Shown here in pieces: positions 34,898-44,544 of a stretch of 64,000 nt of DNA; the first letter of the stretch is position 1; every line of letters begins with the position of its first letter. The stretch covers positions 3,757,001 through 3,821,000 of the forward strand of contig NZ_CP039249.1 of the NCBI RefSeq assembly GCF_004795835.1. The letters run 5' to 3'. The position numbers were made by a program, and so were the translations under genes. The notes under the pieces are model-generated. The model was not told the DNA's origin and did not search any database. It worked only from the letters and a program-made list of their open reading frames with translations. The stretch is from Sphingomonas sp. PAMC26645. Lineage in GTDB: Bacteria > Pseudomonadota > Alphaproteobacteria > Sphingomonadales > Sphingomonadaceae.

Positions 34898-35953
34898 TCA
34901 GCCCTCGCTTTGCCAGCCCGCACGGAGTGGCAAGCGCAGGATACGGTCGTTGGCGGTCATGTATAGCGCCCGCCCTCGTTCCCCGAACGCGCAGTTGGCG
35001 ATCGGCGCGCCGGTCGTCACCAGCGCGAGCGGCTCCGCATCGGGTGTCATGAACATCATCCCGCCGGGCACCGAGCACACGAGCGTTCCGTCCCGCGCGA
35101 CCTTCATGCCGTCGGGCAACCCCGCCCCGCCCCGCGCCTTCATCGCCTTGGCATCGAGCAGCACCTGGGCATTGCGCACGCCCTTGGCATCAAGGTCGTA
35201 GACCATGATCCGGGGCGCGGTTTCGTCCGACACCGATACGTAGAGTCGCGTCTCGTCGGGCGACAGCGCGATGCCGTTCGGTCGCGTCAGGCCTCCCTCC
35301 AACAGTTCGACCACGCCACCGGGGCGCAGCCGATAGACGCCGTTCACCGACATTTCCTTCAGCGGCGAGGTATCGCCTTCGGTCAGGCCGTACGGCGGAT
35401 CGGTGAAATATAGCGTCCCATCGCGCGCGACATGCATGTCGTTCGGGCTGTTGAACCGCTTTCCCTGATACCGGTCGACCACCACCTCGCGCCGTCGCGT
35501 GACCAAATCCACGCGATCGATCGAGCGCCCACCACTGTTCGCGATCAACAACCGGCCCGTACGGTCGAGCGCAAGTCCGTTCGCGCCCGGTTCGCGGATG
35601 AGCTTCGGATCGGTGCCTCCTGCCCCCGACGGATCGAGGAACGGCACGGCCGGTCCACCCTTGCGCCAGCGACGGACGATATTGGCAGGAGGATCGGAGA
35701 ACAGCAGATACTGCCCAGCCTCCACCCATACTGGCCGTTCCGCCCAGCGAATGCCGGTCGCGATCGTCTCGACTTGCGTGCCGGGCGCGACCATCCGGTC
35801 GAACGCGGGCGACAGACGCTGGATACGGGGCTCGGCGACGGGGCCAGCACCAAAAGCAGGCGCGGCGACCATCGCCACCGCCCCGAACAGGATGTCGCGA
35901 CGTCCCGGTTGGAACGCCCCCTTCGCGCAACGATCGAGGCCGGACTGTTTCAT
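34898..35953 (-). CDS. SMP-30/gluconolactonase-family sugar lactonase, Tat-exported
   Basis: The 351-residue protein is a six-bladed propeller of the SMP-30 family with the metal ligands in IRWAERPVW (E), NSPNDMHV (N) and GLPDGMKV (D). The N-terminus carries a twin-arginine signal (R18-R19 in GRRDILFG, then a hydrophobic stretch ending APAFGA), so it should be exported folded. It hydrolyses a sugar lactone such as glucono- or xylonolactone; Caulobacter XylC belongs to the same family. Its ATG overlaps the uxaC stop (ATGA), making it the last gene of the GH3-manD-exuT-uxaC operon. The exact lactone is not known. Confidence 0.87.
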   Translation of the reverse strand: MKQSGLDRCAKGAFQPGRRDILFGAVAMVAAPAFGAGPVAEPRIQRLSPAFDRMVAPGTQVETIATGIRWAERPVWVEAGQYLLFSDPPANIVRRWRKGGPAVPFLDPSGAGGTDPKLIREPGANGLALDRTGRLLIANSGGRSIDRVDLVTRRREVVVDRYQGKRFNSPNDMHVARDGTLYFTDPPYGLTEGDTSPLKEMSVNGVYRLRPGGVVELLEGGLTRPNGIALSPDETRLYVSVSDETAPRIMVYDLDAKGVRNAQVLLDAKAMKARGGAGLPDGMKVARDGTLVCSVPGGMMFMTPDAEPLALVTTGAPIANCAFGERGRALYMTANDRILRLPLRAGWQSEG

Positions 35954-37362
35954 AGTCGATAGGCCTGCTTGACCAGATCGTAGGTGAGCGCGCGGGCGAC
36001 CTCGTGCGCTTCATCCTCTTCGAGCCGATGTTCGGCGACGAGTTTCGCCAGGAACGCGCAGTCCATCCGGCGCGCGACGTCGTGCCGCGCCGGGATCGAG
36101 AGGAAGGCGCGGGTGTCGTCGTTGAAGCCGACCGTGTTGTAGAAGCCGGCGGTCTCGGTCGCGCGTTCGCGGAAGCGGCGCATGCCCTCCGGGCTATCGT
36201 GGAACCACCAGGGAGGGCCGAGCCGCAGCGACGGGTAATGGCCGGCGAGCGGGGCGAGTTCGCGCGAGTAGGTGTCCTCGTCGAGCGTGAAGAGGATCAG
36301 CGTCAGCCGGGGATCGTTGCCGAACCGGTCGAGCAGCGGTTTCAGCGCGCGGACGAACTCGCCGGGCAGCGGTATATCGCCACCTTTATCACGGCCGAAG
36401 CGCGCCAGCACCGAGGCGTTGTGACTGCGCGAGACGGCGGGGTGAAGCTGCATCACCATGCCGTCCTCGACCGACATCGCCGCCATCTCGGTCAGCATCT
36501 GCGCGCGGAAAAGTTCGGCGTCGGCGGCGGTCGGCTGCCCCATGACACGGGCGTAGAGCGCTTCCGCTTCGGCGGGCGTCAGGTCTGCGGTTGCTGCCGA
36601 AGGGTGGCCATGATCGGTCGAGGTTGCGCCCGCCGCGCGGAAGCGTGCGCGGTGGAAGCGATGTGCCGCAAGATAGCCCGCATAGCTGCCGACGTCTTCG
36701 CCCGCGGTCTCGCCGAAGTGGCGAACGTTGGCGGCGAAGCCCGGCGTCTCGGGATCGACGACCGGGTCGGGACGATAGGCGGTGACGACGCGGCCGTTCC
36801 AGTCGCTCGCACGGATCGCGGCGTGGTGGTCGAGCGGGTCGAGCGGGCTTTCGGTGGTCGCGATCAGTTCGATGCCGAACCGGTCGAATAGCGCGCGCGG
36901 GCGGAACTCGGGGGTCTTCAGCGCGGCATCGATCGTGTCGAAATACAGGTCCGCAGTCGCGGGTTCGAGGCGGACGTCGATGCCGAACGCCTCGGCGAAC
37001 ACCCAGTCGAGCCACATCCGCGACGGCGTGCCGCGGAACAGATGGTAGTTCGCCGCGAAGATTTTCCAGATCGCGCGCGGATCGGTTGCGGTCGCGCTGC
37101 CATCGACCGTTGGCACACCGAGCGCATCGAGCGGCACGCCCTGGCTGTAGAGCATCCGGAATACGTAGTGATCGGGCACGATCAGCAGCGAGGCGGGATC
37201 GCTGAACGCCTCGTTCCGCGCGAACCATGCCGGATCGGTATGGCCGTGTGGGCTGACGATCGGCAGGTCCTTTACCCCGGCATGCAGCGCGCGGGCGATG
37301 TCGCGGGTGCGGCCTTCGCTGGGAAACAGGCGGTCGGGATGGAGGCGTAGCGGATGGGTCAT
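35950..37362 (-). CDS. uxaC: Uronate isomerase
   Basis: The 470-residue protein matches uronate isomerases: SPHGHTDP near the start (metal histidines), DHYVFRMLYSQG, MWLDWVFAE, ATTESPLDPLDHH, MVMQLHPAVSRSHN and GFNDDTRAFLSIPARHD. It converts D-glucuronate to D-fructuronate, or D-galacturonate to D-tagaturonate. The open frame continues far upstream inside the transporter gene, but ATG 37362 gives the family's normal start (MTHPLRLHPDRLFP) and overlaps the transporter stop (ATGA). Together with ManD in the same operon this fits the glucuronate branch; the intermediate reductase UxuB is not present in the window. Confidence 0.95.
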   Translation of the reverse strand: MTHPLRLHPDRLFPSEGRTRDIARALHAGVKDLPIVSPHGHTDPAWFARNEAFSDPASLLIVPDHYVFRMLYSQGVPLDALGVPTVDGSATATDPRAIWKIFAANYHLFRGTPSRMWLDWVFAEAFGIDVRLEPATADLYFDTIDAALKTPEFRPRALFDRFGIELIATTESPLDPLDHHAAIRASDWNGRVVTAYRPDPVVDPETPGFAANVRHFGETAGEDVGSYAGYLAAHRFHRARFRAAGATSTDHGHPSAATADLTPAEAEALYARVMGQPTAADAELFRAQMLTEMAAMSVEDGMVMQLHPAVSRSHNASVLARFGRDKGGDIPLPGEFVRALKPLLDRFGNDPRLTLILFTLDEDTYSRELAPLAGHYPSLRLGPPWWFHDSPEGMRRFRERATETAGFYNTVGFNDDTRAFLSIPARHDVARRMDCAFLAKLVAEHRLEEDEAHEVARALTYDLVKQAYRL

Positions 37363-38630
37363 GCGAGGCGTTCCGGATCGACGGGAGTATAGTGCGGGAC
37401 GAGCAGGTGGATAACCAGCAACGCGACGAGATAGGCGCAGCCGGCGACCGCGAAGATCGGGCCGTAGCTGCCGACGCCGGCCAGGATCGTGCCCGCGAAC
37501 TTGGCCATCAACATGCCACCGCATGCTCCCGCCAGTCCGCCGAGACCGATCACCGATCCGCCCATGCCTCGCGGGAACAGGTCGCCGGGGATCGCGTACA
37601 CGTTGGCGGAAAAGCCCTGGTGACACGCGCACGCCAATCCAATTGCTGCGACCGCCCACCATAATCCCGGTGCCTGCGCGGCGAAGATGATCGGCAGCGC
37701 GAACAGCGCGCAGGCGAACAATGCGGTCTTCCGTGCGCGGTTGGGCGTCTGGCCGCGTGCCAGCAGCCGCGACGAGAACCAGCCGCCCGCAACCGATCCG
37801 ACGTCGGCCAGCACGTATACTGCGACCAGCGGTGGGCCGAAATCGAGCATCTTCACGCCGTATTGCCGGTTGAAGAAATCGGGCAGCCAGAACAGGAAGG
37901 TCCACCACACCGGATCGATCAGGAACCGGCCGAGCATGTACGCCCAGCTTTGTCGCAGCCGCAGGAGCGTACGCCAGCGGACCGGCTTGGCAGCGGGCAC
38001 GGGATCGGCCTCGATCCACGCCAGTTCCTCGGGCGTGATGCGCGGATGCTTGCGCGGCGATCGGTAGAAGGCGAGCCACGCCACCAGCCAAAGCACGGTC
38101 AGCGCGCCGGTCGCGATGAACGCCATCCGCCAGCCGAACGTCACCGCGATCACCGGTACGATCAACGGCGTGAGGATCGCGCCGACGTTCGAGCCCGCGT
38201 TGAAGATGCCGATCGCCAGCGCGCGTTCGCGCTGCGGAAACCATTCGTTCGCAGCAGCCAGCGCGGCGGGGAACGCGCCGGCCTCGCCGATCGCGAGCGG
38301 AATACGTGCGAAGATCATCAAGCCTGCGCTGGTGAACAGCGCATGCGCGACATGACCGATCGTCCACAGCGTCACCGCGACCGCATAGCCGATCTTCGCG
38401 CCGACCCGGTCGACGAACCGCCCGAACAACACATAGGCGATGCCGTACGCCGCCTGGAATGCGATCGCGAGATCGGCATAGCCCTGCTCGCTCCAGTTAT
38501 AGCGCGCTTGGAGTTCGGGTTTCAGCACCGGCAGCACGAGCCGGTCGATATAGCTCAGCGCGACCGCAGCGAAGAGCAATGCACAGACGATCCACCGCAC
38601 TTTGCCGCGCGGTTTCTCGGCTGCTGGCAT
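37359..38630 (-). CDS. MFS hexuronate transporter, ExuT-like
   Basis: The 423-residue protein has 12 hydrophobic helices and the anion:cation symporter (ACS) pattern: YIDRLVLPVLKPELQARYNWSE, LFGRFVDRVGAK, and RIPLAIGEAGAFPAALAAANEWFPQRERA. ExuT and related proteins in this group import hexuronates with protons. ATG 38630 lies 8 bases after the manD stop; a GTG at 38651 is possible but lacks support. It is coupled to uxaC (ATGA). Uptake of glucuronate, galacturonate or aldouronates is inferred from the operon. Confidence 0.88.
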   Translation of the reverse strand: MPAAEKPRGKVRWIVCALLFAAVALSYIDRLVLPVLKPELQARYNWSEQGYADLAIAFQAAYGIAYVLFGRFVDRVGAKIGYAVAVTLWTIGHVAHALFTSAGLMIFARIPLAIGEAGAFPAALAAANEWFPQRERALAIGIFNAGSNVGAILTPLIVPVIAVTFGWRMAFIATGALTVLWLVAWLAFYRSPRKHPRITPEELAWIEADPVPAAKPVRWRTLLRLRQSWAYMLGRFLIDPVWWTFLFWLPDFFNRQYGVKMLDFGPPLVAVYVLADVGSVAGGWFSSRLLARGQTPNRARKTALFACALFALPIIFAAQAPGLWWAVAAIGLACACHQGFSANVYAIPGDLFPRGMGGSVIGLGGLAGACGGMLMAKFAGTILAGVGSYGPIFAVAGCAYLVALLVIHLLVPHYTPVDPERLA

Positions 38631-38638
38631 GGCCGCGT

Positions 38639-39850
38639 TCACCAGTTGCACAGCGTGCCATCCTCAAGACGCGCGACCGGGAGATAGGCGCGCTTATAGT
38701 CGTAGGTCGCGGCAAGCTCCTCGTCGATGTCGACACCAAGCCCCGGCGCCTCCCCCGGATGCATCATGCCGTCGTCGAAGCTGTACGCGTGCGGGAAGAC
38801 CGCATCGGTCTCGTCCGTGTGCGGCATATGCTCCTGCACGCCAAAATTGGGCACCGACAGCCCGAAATGCAGCGCCGCCGCCATCGCCACCGGCGACAGG
38901 TCGGTCGCGCCGTGGCAGCCGGTCCGCACCTGGTACAGGTCCGCAAGTGACGCGATCCGGCGCAGATGCGTGATGCCGCCCGCGTGCACGACGGTAGCGC
39001 GGATATAGTCGATCAGCTGGTTCTGGATCAGGTCCTTCGCGTCCCAGATCGAATTGAACACCTCACCCACCGCGATCGGCGTGGTCGTGTGGTGCCGGAT
39101 CAGCTTGAACGCCTCCTGGTTCTCGGCGGGCGTCGGGTCCTCGATCCAGAACAGATTATACGGCTCGAGCGCCTTGCCGAGCCGCCCCGCCTCGATCGGC
39201 GTCAGCCTGTGGTGAATGTCGTGGAGCAGATGGACCTCCCAGCCCATCGCCTCGCGCGCCGCCTTGAACAGTTCGGGGACGACGCGGAGGTATTTCTCGG
39301 TCGACCACACGCTCTCGCTGGGTAGGTCGGCGTCGGCGGGCTCGTAGCGCGCGCCGTGCTTGGCGACGCCGTAGGTCGAGGCGAGCCCCGGTACGCCGCA
39401 TTGCAGCCGGATCGCCTTGTACCCCTTGGCCTGCTCCGCCTTCGCGACAGCGATGGTGTTCTCGATCGTCGTGCCGTTGGCATGCGCGTAGACCATGCAC
39501 GCATCGCGCGCCGCACCGCCGAGCAACTGGTACACCGGCATGCCCGCGAGCTTGCCCTTGATGTCCCACAAGGCCGTGTCGACCGCGGCGATCGCCGCCA
39601 TCGTCACCGGGCCGCGGCGCCAGTACGCACCCTTGTAGAGATACTGCCAGACGTCCTCGATCCGGTGCGCGTCGCGGCCGATCAGGCACGGTACGACGTG
39701 GTCGGTCAGGTAGCTTGCGACGCTCAACTCGCGGCCATTGAGCGTGGCATCGCCGAGCCCGGTGGTACCGTCGTCGCACTCGATCTTCAGCGTGACGAAA
39801 TTACGCCCCGGACAGGTGACGATGACGCGGGCGGAAACGATCTTGGGCAT
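38639..39850 (-). CDS. manD: D-mannonate dehydratase, enolase superfamily (ManD)
   Basis: The 403-residue protein is a mandelate-racemase-subgroup member with the ManD active site. Metal ligands are D211 (LLHDIHH), E237 (WIEDPT) and E263 (VGEVFNS); catalytic residues are R148 (IRLQCG), Y160 and H213, with H313 in GCHGATD. These positions agree, shifted by one, with my recollection of the Novosphingobium aromaticivorans enzyme. It dehydrates D-mannonate to 2-keto-3-deoxygluconate, replacing the unrelated UxuA. AAGGA lies 7 bases before ATG 39850. It follows the GH3 gene by 10 bases. RspA-like low-activity relatives are the main alternative, but the operon supports ManD. Confidence 0.92.
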   Translation of the reverse strand: MPKIVSARVIVTCPGRNFVTLKIECDDGTTGLGDATLNGRELSVASYLTDHVVPCLIGRDAHRIEDVWQYLYKGAYWRRGPVTMAAIAAVDTALWDIKGKLAGMPVYQLLGGAARDACMVYAHANGTTIENTIAVAKAEQAKGYKAIRLQCGVPGLASTYGVAKHGARYEPADADLPSESVWSTEKYLRVVPELFKAAREAMGWEVHLLHDIHHRLTPIEAGRLGKALEPYNLFWIEDPTPAENQEAFKLIRHHTTTPIAVGEVFNSIWDAKDLIQNQLIDYIRATVVHAGGITHLRRIASLADLYQVRTGCHGATDLSPVAMAAALHFGLSVPNFGVQEHMPHTDETDAVFPHAYSFDDGMMHPGEAPGLGVDIDEELAATYDYKRAYLPVARLEDGTLCNW

Positions 39851-39860
39851 CGAAGGTCCT

Positions 39861-42269
39861 TCAGGCGATTTCGAGGATAGCGGTTTTCAGCTGTGCCGAA
39901 CTCGGCCCGGCCATGATCGTGAACAGGCCGGGCTCGACGAACTCGCGCATGTCGACGTCCCACAAAGCGAACGCGTCGGGGCCGAGCGTGAAGCGCAACG
40001 TCCGCCGCTCGCCGGGCGCGAGCGTCACGCGCTCGAACCCCTTCAGCTCCATCACCGGTCGCGCGACCGACGAAACCTGGTCGCGCACATACAGCTGCAC
40101 GACCTCGTCGCCAGCGCGCTGGCCGATATTGGCGACGTCGACCTCAACCTCGACGCTACCGGCTATGCCGATCTTCACCGTCGACAGCCGCGGTGCGCTG
40201 ACGTCGAAGCGCGTGTAGCTGAGGCCGTGGCCGAACGGGAACAGCGGCGCGGTCTCCGCGAACAGATAGCCGCGCTGGGTCGATGGCTTGCGGTTGTAAT
40301 AGAACGGCACCTGCCCGACTTCGCGCACCACGGTCACGGGCAGCTTGGCACCCGGATTGATCCGCCCGAACAAAGCCTCGGCCATCGCGGTGCCGCCCTC
40401 TTGCCCCGGATACCAGCATTCGAGCACCGCGTTCGCCTTCGCGATGACGCCCGGCCAACTCGGCGGACGCCCGTTGATCGCCGCGATCACGATGGGCTTG
40501 CCGAGCGCATGCAGCGCGTTGAACAGCGCGTTCTGCTCGCCGAGAAGGTCCAGCGTGGTGCGGTCGCCCAGGTGATTGGCCGAAAACCCCTCGCGGCTGG
40601 TCTGCTCGGTATCGCCGATCGCGAGAATGATCGTGTCCGCCCCGCGCGCGACCTCGACCGCCTCAGCGATCAGCGCGCGGTTCCTGGCGGGATCGGCGAG
40701 CAGCACCGCGTCCTGAGACCGGTCCTCGCTCTGCGTGATGAACACGCCCTGCGCATGGACGATCGTCGCCGCGCCGCCGATTAATGCACGCACGCCGTCG
40801 AGCAGCGACACCGTCTGGCGCGGCGGCGCGGAATAGCCGCCGAGCCGCGCGATCGCCGCATTCGGCCCGATCACCGCGATCTTGCCCTTGGGCGCGAGCG
40901 GCAGCGTGCCGTCGTTGGTCAGCAGGCACATCGATTTGCGCGCGGCCTCCAGCGCAACGCCGCGCGCTTCCGCGTTACCCGTCAGACGAGCGGCGGCGCG
41001 GGGATCGACCGGCGGCTCCTCGAACAGGCCGGCGCGGAACTTCAATGCCAACATCCGTGCGCAGGCGGCGTCGACCTGCGCGATTGGCACCGTCCCCGCG
41101 CGCACCTGGGCGGGGAGCGTGCGGTAGGCCAGACCGTCGGGCAGCGCGCTGTCGACTCCGGCCGCCAAAGCCAGCTTCGCTGCCCCGTTCAGGTCACGCG
41201 CGATGTGGTGGATCGTGTCGAGCTCCTCGATCGCGCCGTAATCGCTGACGATCGCTCCCGAAAATCCCCATTCGCCGCGCAGCACGTCGCCGAGCAGCCA
41301 GTGGTTCGCATGACTCGGGACGCCATCGATCTCGTTATACGATGGCATCACCGCGCCGATCCCGGTCCGCGTCACGACCGCGCGGAACGGCGGGAAGAAG
41401 CTCTCGCGCAGTTCGCGCTCACCGATCGGTGCGGGGCCGATATTGTTGCCGGCCTGGGGCTGGCCGTGGCCGGTCATGTGCTTCAGCGTCGCGAAGACCT
41501 TGCCCGGCGCCAGCGTCGTGCTGTCGCCCTGCAGCCCCTCAACCGCGGCGACCCCCATCTCTCCGCACAGATACGGATCCTCGCCGAACGTCTCCTCGAT
41601 CCGGCCCCAGCGGGGGTCGCGGGCGATGTCGACGACCGGCGACAGCGAGAGGTGGCTGCCGTGCGCGCGCACTTCGCGGCCAATGATCGCCTGTCCGCGA
41701 CGCATCAGGTCGCGATCGAAGCTGCCTGCCATGCCGATCGCCTGCGGGAACATCGTCGCGTCGGGCGCCATGTAGCCGTGCAGCGATTCCTCGTGGAAGA
41801 TCACCGGGATGCCGAGCCGCGTGCCCCGCGCCCAGCGCTGGACCGCGTTGACGAACGCGATCGTCGAAGCCGTCCCGCGCCACGCAGCGCCGGTGCCGCC
41901 GGCCGTCACCGCGACCGATGGGCCGCCGCGCTTGTCGGACGGCCGCGTGACCTGCCCGAAGCCCGCCGGATACGCGGCGGTCGCCCGCGCCGGATCGAAA
42001 TCGAGCCCGCCCGGCACCATCACGTCGGCCTTGGTCGCCCACAAGGAAATGGTCTGGCCAACTTTCTCCTCCAGCGTCATCCGTGCCATCAGGTCGCGGA
42101 CCCGAAGATCAACCGGCGCGCGGGGATCGCGGTAGGTGGGTGATGCGGTAGCGGCATACGCAACGCCGGGAATGAGCCCTGAGATGGAGACCGAGCCGAG
42201 CAGGCCGAAAAGGTCACGCCGGGTCGGCATCATGGTCGGCGCGTTCCCTGCTGTCTTCGTACCGGCCAA
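39861..42269 (-). CDS. GH3 beta-xylosidase/beta-glucosidase, Tat-exported
   Basis: The 802-residue protein has the two catalytic GH3 domains and a C-terminal fibronectin-III-like domain ([23 protein letters not shown]). The nucleophile is D343 in [17 protein letters not shown] and the [13 protein letters not shown] substrate loop are present. The start is decided by the ribosome site: AGGAG lies 7 bases before TTG 42269. That extends the N-terminus before the twin-arginine signal (R17-R18 in TRRDLFG). It removes terminal xylose or glucose from oligosaccharides in the periplasm. It is the first gene of the hexuronate operon and is divergent from the GH67 gene across a 115-base region with a LacI-type site. 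Confidence 0.9.
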   Translation of the reverse strand: MAGTKTAGNAPTMMPTRRDLFGLLGSVSISGLIPGVAYAATASPTYRDPRAPVDLRVRDLMARMTLEEKVGQTISLWATKADVMVPGGLDFDPARATAAYPAGFGQVTRPSDKRGGPSVAVTAGGTGAAWRGTASTIAFVNAVQRWARGTRLGIPVIFHEESLHGYMAPDATMFPQAIGMAGSFDRDLMRRGQAIIGREVRAHGSHLSLSPVVDIARDPRWGRIEETFGEDPYLCGEMGVAAVEGLQGDSTTLAPGKVFATLKHMTGHGQPQAGNNIGPAPIGERELRESFFPPFRAVVTRTGIGAVMPSYNEIDGVPSHANHWLLGDVLRGEWGFSGAIVSDYGAIEELDTIHHIARDLNGAAKLALAAGVDSALPDGLAYRTLPAQVRAGTVPIAQVDAACARMLALKFRAGLFEEPPVDPRAAARLTGNAEARGVALEAARKSMCLLTNDGTLPLAPKGKIAVIGPNAAIARLGGYSAPPRQTVSLLDGVRALIGGAATIVHAQGVFITQSEDRSQDAVLLADPARNRALIAEAVEVARGADTIILAIGDTEQTSREGFSANHLGDRTTLDLLGEQNALFNALHALGKPIVIAAINGRPPSWPGVIAKANAVLECWYPGQEGGTAMAEALFGRINPGAKLPVTVVREVGQVPFYYNRKPSTQRGYLFAETAPLFPFGHGLSYTRFDVSAPRLSTVKIGIAGSVEVEVDVANIGQRAGDEVVQLYVRDQVSSVARPVMELKGFERVTLAPGERRTLRFTLGPDAFALWDVDMREFVEPGLFTIMAGPSSAQLKTAILEIA

Positions 42270-42317
42270 GATTATCTCCTAATGTGAAACGCGGCATTGC
42301 TGTCGAAGCCGTCGTCG

Positions 42318-42331
42318 TGATAGCGATAACA
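42318..42331. promoter_or_regulatory. Candidate LacI-family operator in the GH3/GH67 divergent promoter
   Basis: TGATAGCGATAACA fits the LacI/GalR-family consensus TGnTAnCGnTAnCA at every fixed position and sits mid-way between the two divergent start codons. It would let one sugar-responsive repressor control both arms of the locus. No LacI gene is in the window. Confidence 0.55.
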
Positions 42332-42384
42332 TGGCTGATCATCCGCGATCCTGTCAATGTGGTGCGGAACGGCGGGAGAGGATA

Positions 42385-44508
42385 ATGACGATATTCGGCC
42401 GATGGATCGGTAAGTTCGTGCTTCTGTTTGGAGCGGTAATTGGTTTGACCGGACCGGCGCAAGCTGAAGACGGCTATGATCTCTGGCTGCGATATCCGGC
42501 TTCGGCGACGACAGGCGCGCGCGGCGCACCCACGATCGAGGCGCGCGGCGATACACCTACGCTGAACGTGGCCGCGGCGGAATTACGCCGCGGCGTAGGT
42601 TTGTTCGGGACGAGCACGCTGCCGATCCTGCTGGCCACCACCAACGATCCCGACGTCGCAGCACTCCGCCTTCCGCTGGCAGCGCTCGGCGATGAGGGGT
42701 ACCGCGTTGGACAAGTCACGCTCGGGTCCCGCCGCGTGCTGCTTGTCACCGCCAACACCGATCGCGGCGTACTCTATGGCAGCTTCGCGTTGCTGCGACA
42801 TCTCCAGACCGGCGGCAGCGTCGACCGAATCGACCTGACCTCGACCCCGCGCGTGAAGCTGCGCGTGCTCAATCACTGGGACAATCTGGATGGCGTGGTC
42901 GAGCGTGGTTATGCCGGCGCGTCGCTGTGGGACTGGTGGACGCTCCCGGATTTCCGCGATCCGCGTTACACCGACTACGCGCGCGCCAACGCCTCGATCG
43001 GGATCAACGGCACTGTCCTCAACAACGTCAACGCGAAGACGGAAAGCCTAACCGCGCCGTACATCGCGAAAGCCGCCGCGCTCGCTGACGTGTTCCGGCC
43101 GTACGGGATCAAGGTATATTTGTCGGCACGGTTCTCGGCGCCGATCGAACTCGGCGGTTTGAAGACCGCCGATCCGCTCGATCCGCAGGTCGCTGCGTGG
43201 TGGAAGGCAAAGACCGACGAGATCTATCGCAGCATTCCCGATTTCGGCGGCTTCCTGGTCAAGGCGAACAGCGAGGGGCAGCCGGGCCCGCGCGATTACC
43301 ACCGCAGCCACGCGGACGGCGCCAACATGCTCGCCGCCGCGGTCGCACCGCATGGCGGAATCGTGATGTGGCGGGCGTTCGTCTATGCCGAGACCGACCC
43401 CGATGACCGCGCGAAACAGGCCTATACCGAATTCAAGCCACTCGACGGCAAGTTCGCGCCGAACGTCATCGTTCAGGTCAAGAACGGCGCGATCGACTTC
43501 CAGCCGCGCGAGCCGTTCCACCCGCTGTTCGGCGCGATGCCCAAGACCCCGCTGATGATCGAGTTCCAGATCACCAAGGAGTATCTCGGCTTCGCAACGC
43601 ACCTCGCCTATCTCGGGCCGCTGTTCGCCGAAACGCTCGGCAGTCAGACTATGCGGACGCCCGGTGAGACCGTGGCGAAAGTCGTCGATGGCTCGGTGGA
43701 AGGTCATAGACTTACCGGCATGGCGGGCGTGGCGAATATCGGCCGCGACCGCGACTGGGCGGGCTCCACCTTTAACCAGGCGAACTGGTACGCGTTCGGC
43801 CGGATGGCGTGGGATCCCACACTCGGCGCCGCCCCGGTCGCGCGCGAATGGGCGGCGATGACGTTCGCGCCCTCCCCGAAAATCGTCGACCCGGTGGTCG
43901 CGATGATGATGGGATCGCGTGAGGCGGTAGTCGACTATATGACACCGCTGGGCCTCGCGCACGTCATGGCGACGGGGCATCACTACGGCCCCGGCCCGTG
44001 GGTGGCCGATCTCAAGCGCCCCGAATGGAACCCGGTCTATTACCACCGCGCCGACAAGGGCGGGATCGGCTTCGATCGGACCAAGACGGGAAGCAACGCG
44101 GCTGCGCAATACGCGCCCGAGCTTGCCCGCAAGCTGGCCGCCCCTGCGACCACCCCCGAGCGCGAGCTGCTATGGTTCCACCATGTGCCGTGGACGTATC
44201 GGACGACATCGGGGCGCTCGGTCTGGGCGGAGATGGTCCATAATTACGATGCAGGCGTGGGCTACGTGGCCGGCATGCGTCGGCAGTGGGACGGCGTGAA
44301 GACCGAGGTCGATGCCGAGCGCTGGGCAAAGACCGCGACGTATCTCGCGGCCCAGGAGCGCGAGGCACGCTGGTGGCGCGATGCGAGCCTTGCCTATTGG
44401 ATGTCGGTCAACGGCCTGCCGCTCCCGGCGGGCGCCGCGGCACCCGCGCATGACCTGACATGGTACAAGGCGCAGCGCTTTCCGGACGCGCCCGGCAACC
44501 CGCAATAG
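42385..44508 (+). CDS. aguA: Alpha-glucuronidase, GH67
   Basis: The 707-residue protein has a signal peptide ending PAQA (residue 27), an N-terminal beta domain, a TIM barrel and a C-terminal helical domain as in GH67. The acid catalyst is E297 (VKANSEGQPGP) and the base pair D371 (VKNGAIDFQPREP) and E399 (EFQITKEYLG); the spacing matches the E292/D365/E393 set of the Cellvibrio enzyme. It removes 4-O-methylglucuronic acid from the non-reducing end of xylo-oligosaccharides. ATG 42385 follows GAGAGG; an earlier in-frame codon (42331) lacks a signal peptide. The product feeds the UxaC/ManD operon on the other strand. Confidence 0.95.
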   Translation: MTIFGRWIGKFVLLFGAVIGLTGPAQAEDGYDLWLRYPASATTGARGAPTIEARGDTPTLNVAAAELRRGVGLFGTSTLPILLATTNDPDVAALRLPLAALGDEGYRVGQVTLGSRRVLLVTANTDRGVLYGSFALLRHLQTGGSVDRIDLTSTPRVKLRVLNHWDNLDGVVERGYAGASLWDWWTLPDFRDPRYTDYARANASIGINGTVLNNVNAKTESLTAPYIAKAAALADVFRPYGIKVYLSARFSAPIELGGLKTADPLDPQVAAWWKAKTDEIYRSIPDFGGFLVKANSEGQPGPRDYHRSHADGANMLAAAVAPHGGIVMWRAFVYAETDPDDRAKQAYTEFKPLDGKFAPNVIVQVKNGAIDFQPREPFHPLFGAMPKTPLMIEFQITKEYLGFATHLAYLGPLFAETLGSQTMRTPGETVAKVVDGSVEGHRLTGMAGVANIGRDRDWAGSTFNQANWYAFGRMAWDPTLGAAPVAREWAAMTFAPSPKIVDPVVAMMMGSREAVVDYMTPLGLAHVMATGHHYGPGPWVADLKRPEWNPVYYHRADKGGIGFDRTKTGSNAAAQYAPELARKLAAPATTPERELLWFHHVPWTYRTTSGRSVWAEMVHNYDAGVGYVAGMRRQWDGVKTEVDAERWAKTATYLAAQEREARWWRDASLAYWMSVNGLPLPAGAAAPAHDLTWYKAQRFPDAPGNPQ

Positions 44509-44544
44509 CTGCGCGCTGACACTATACGAGAGGACGAGATCGCG

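Noticed and set aside
37363-38367. Upstream extension of uxaC through the transporter gene
   Set aside because: The frame is open but encodes an Arg-rich string opposite to no known domain; UxaC starts normally at 37362 and the MFS protein is coded in another frame.
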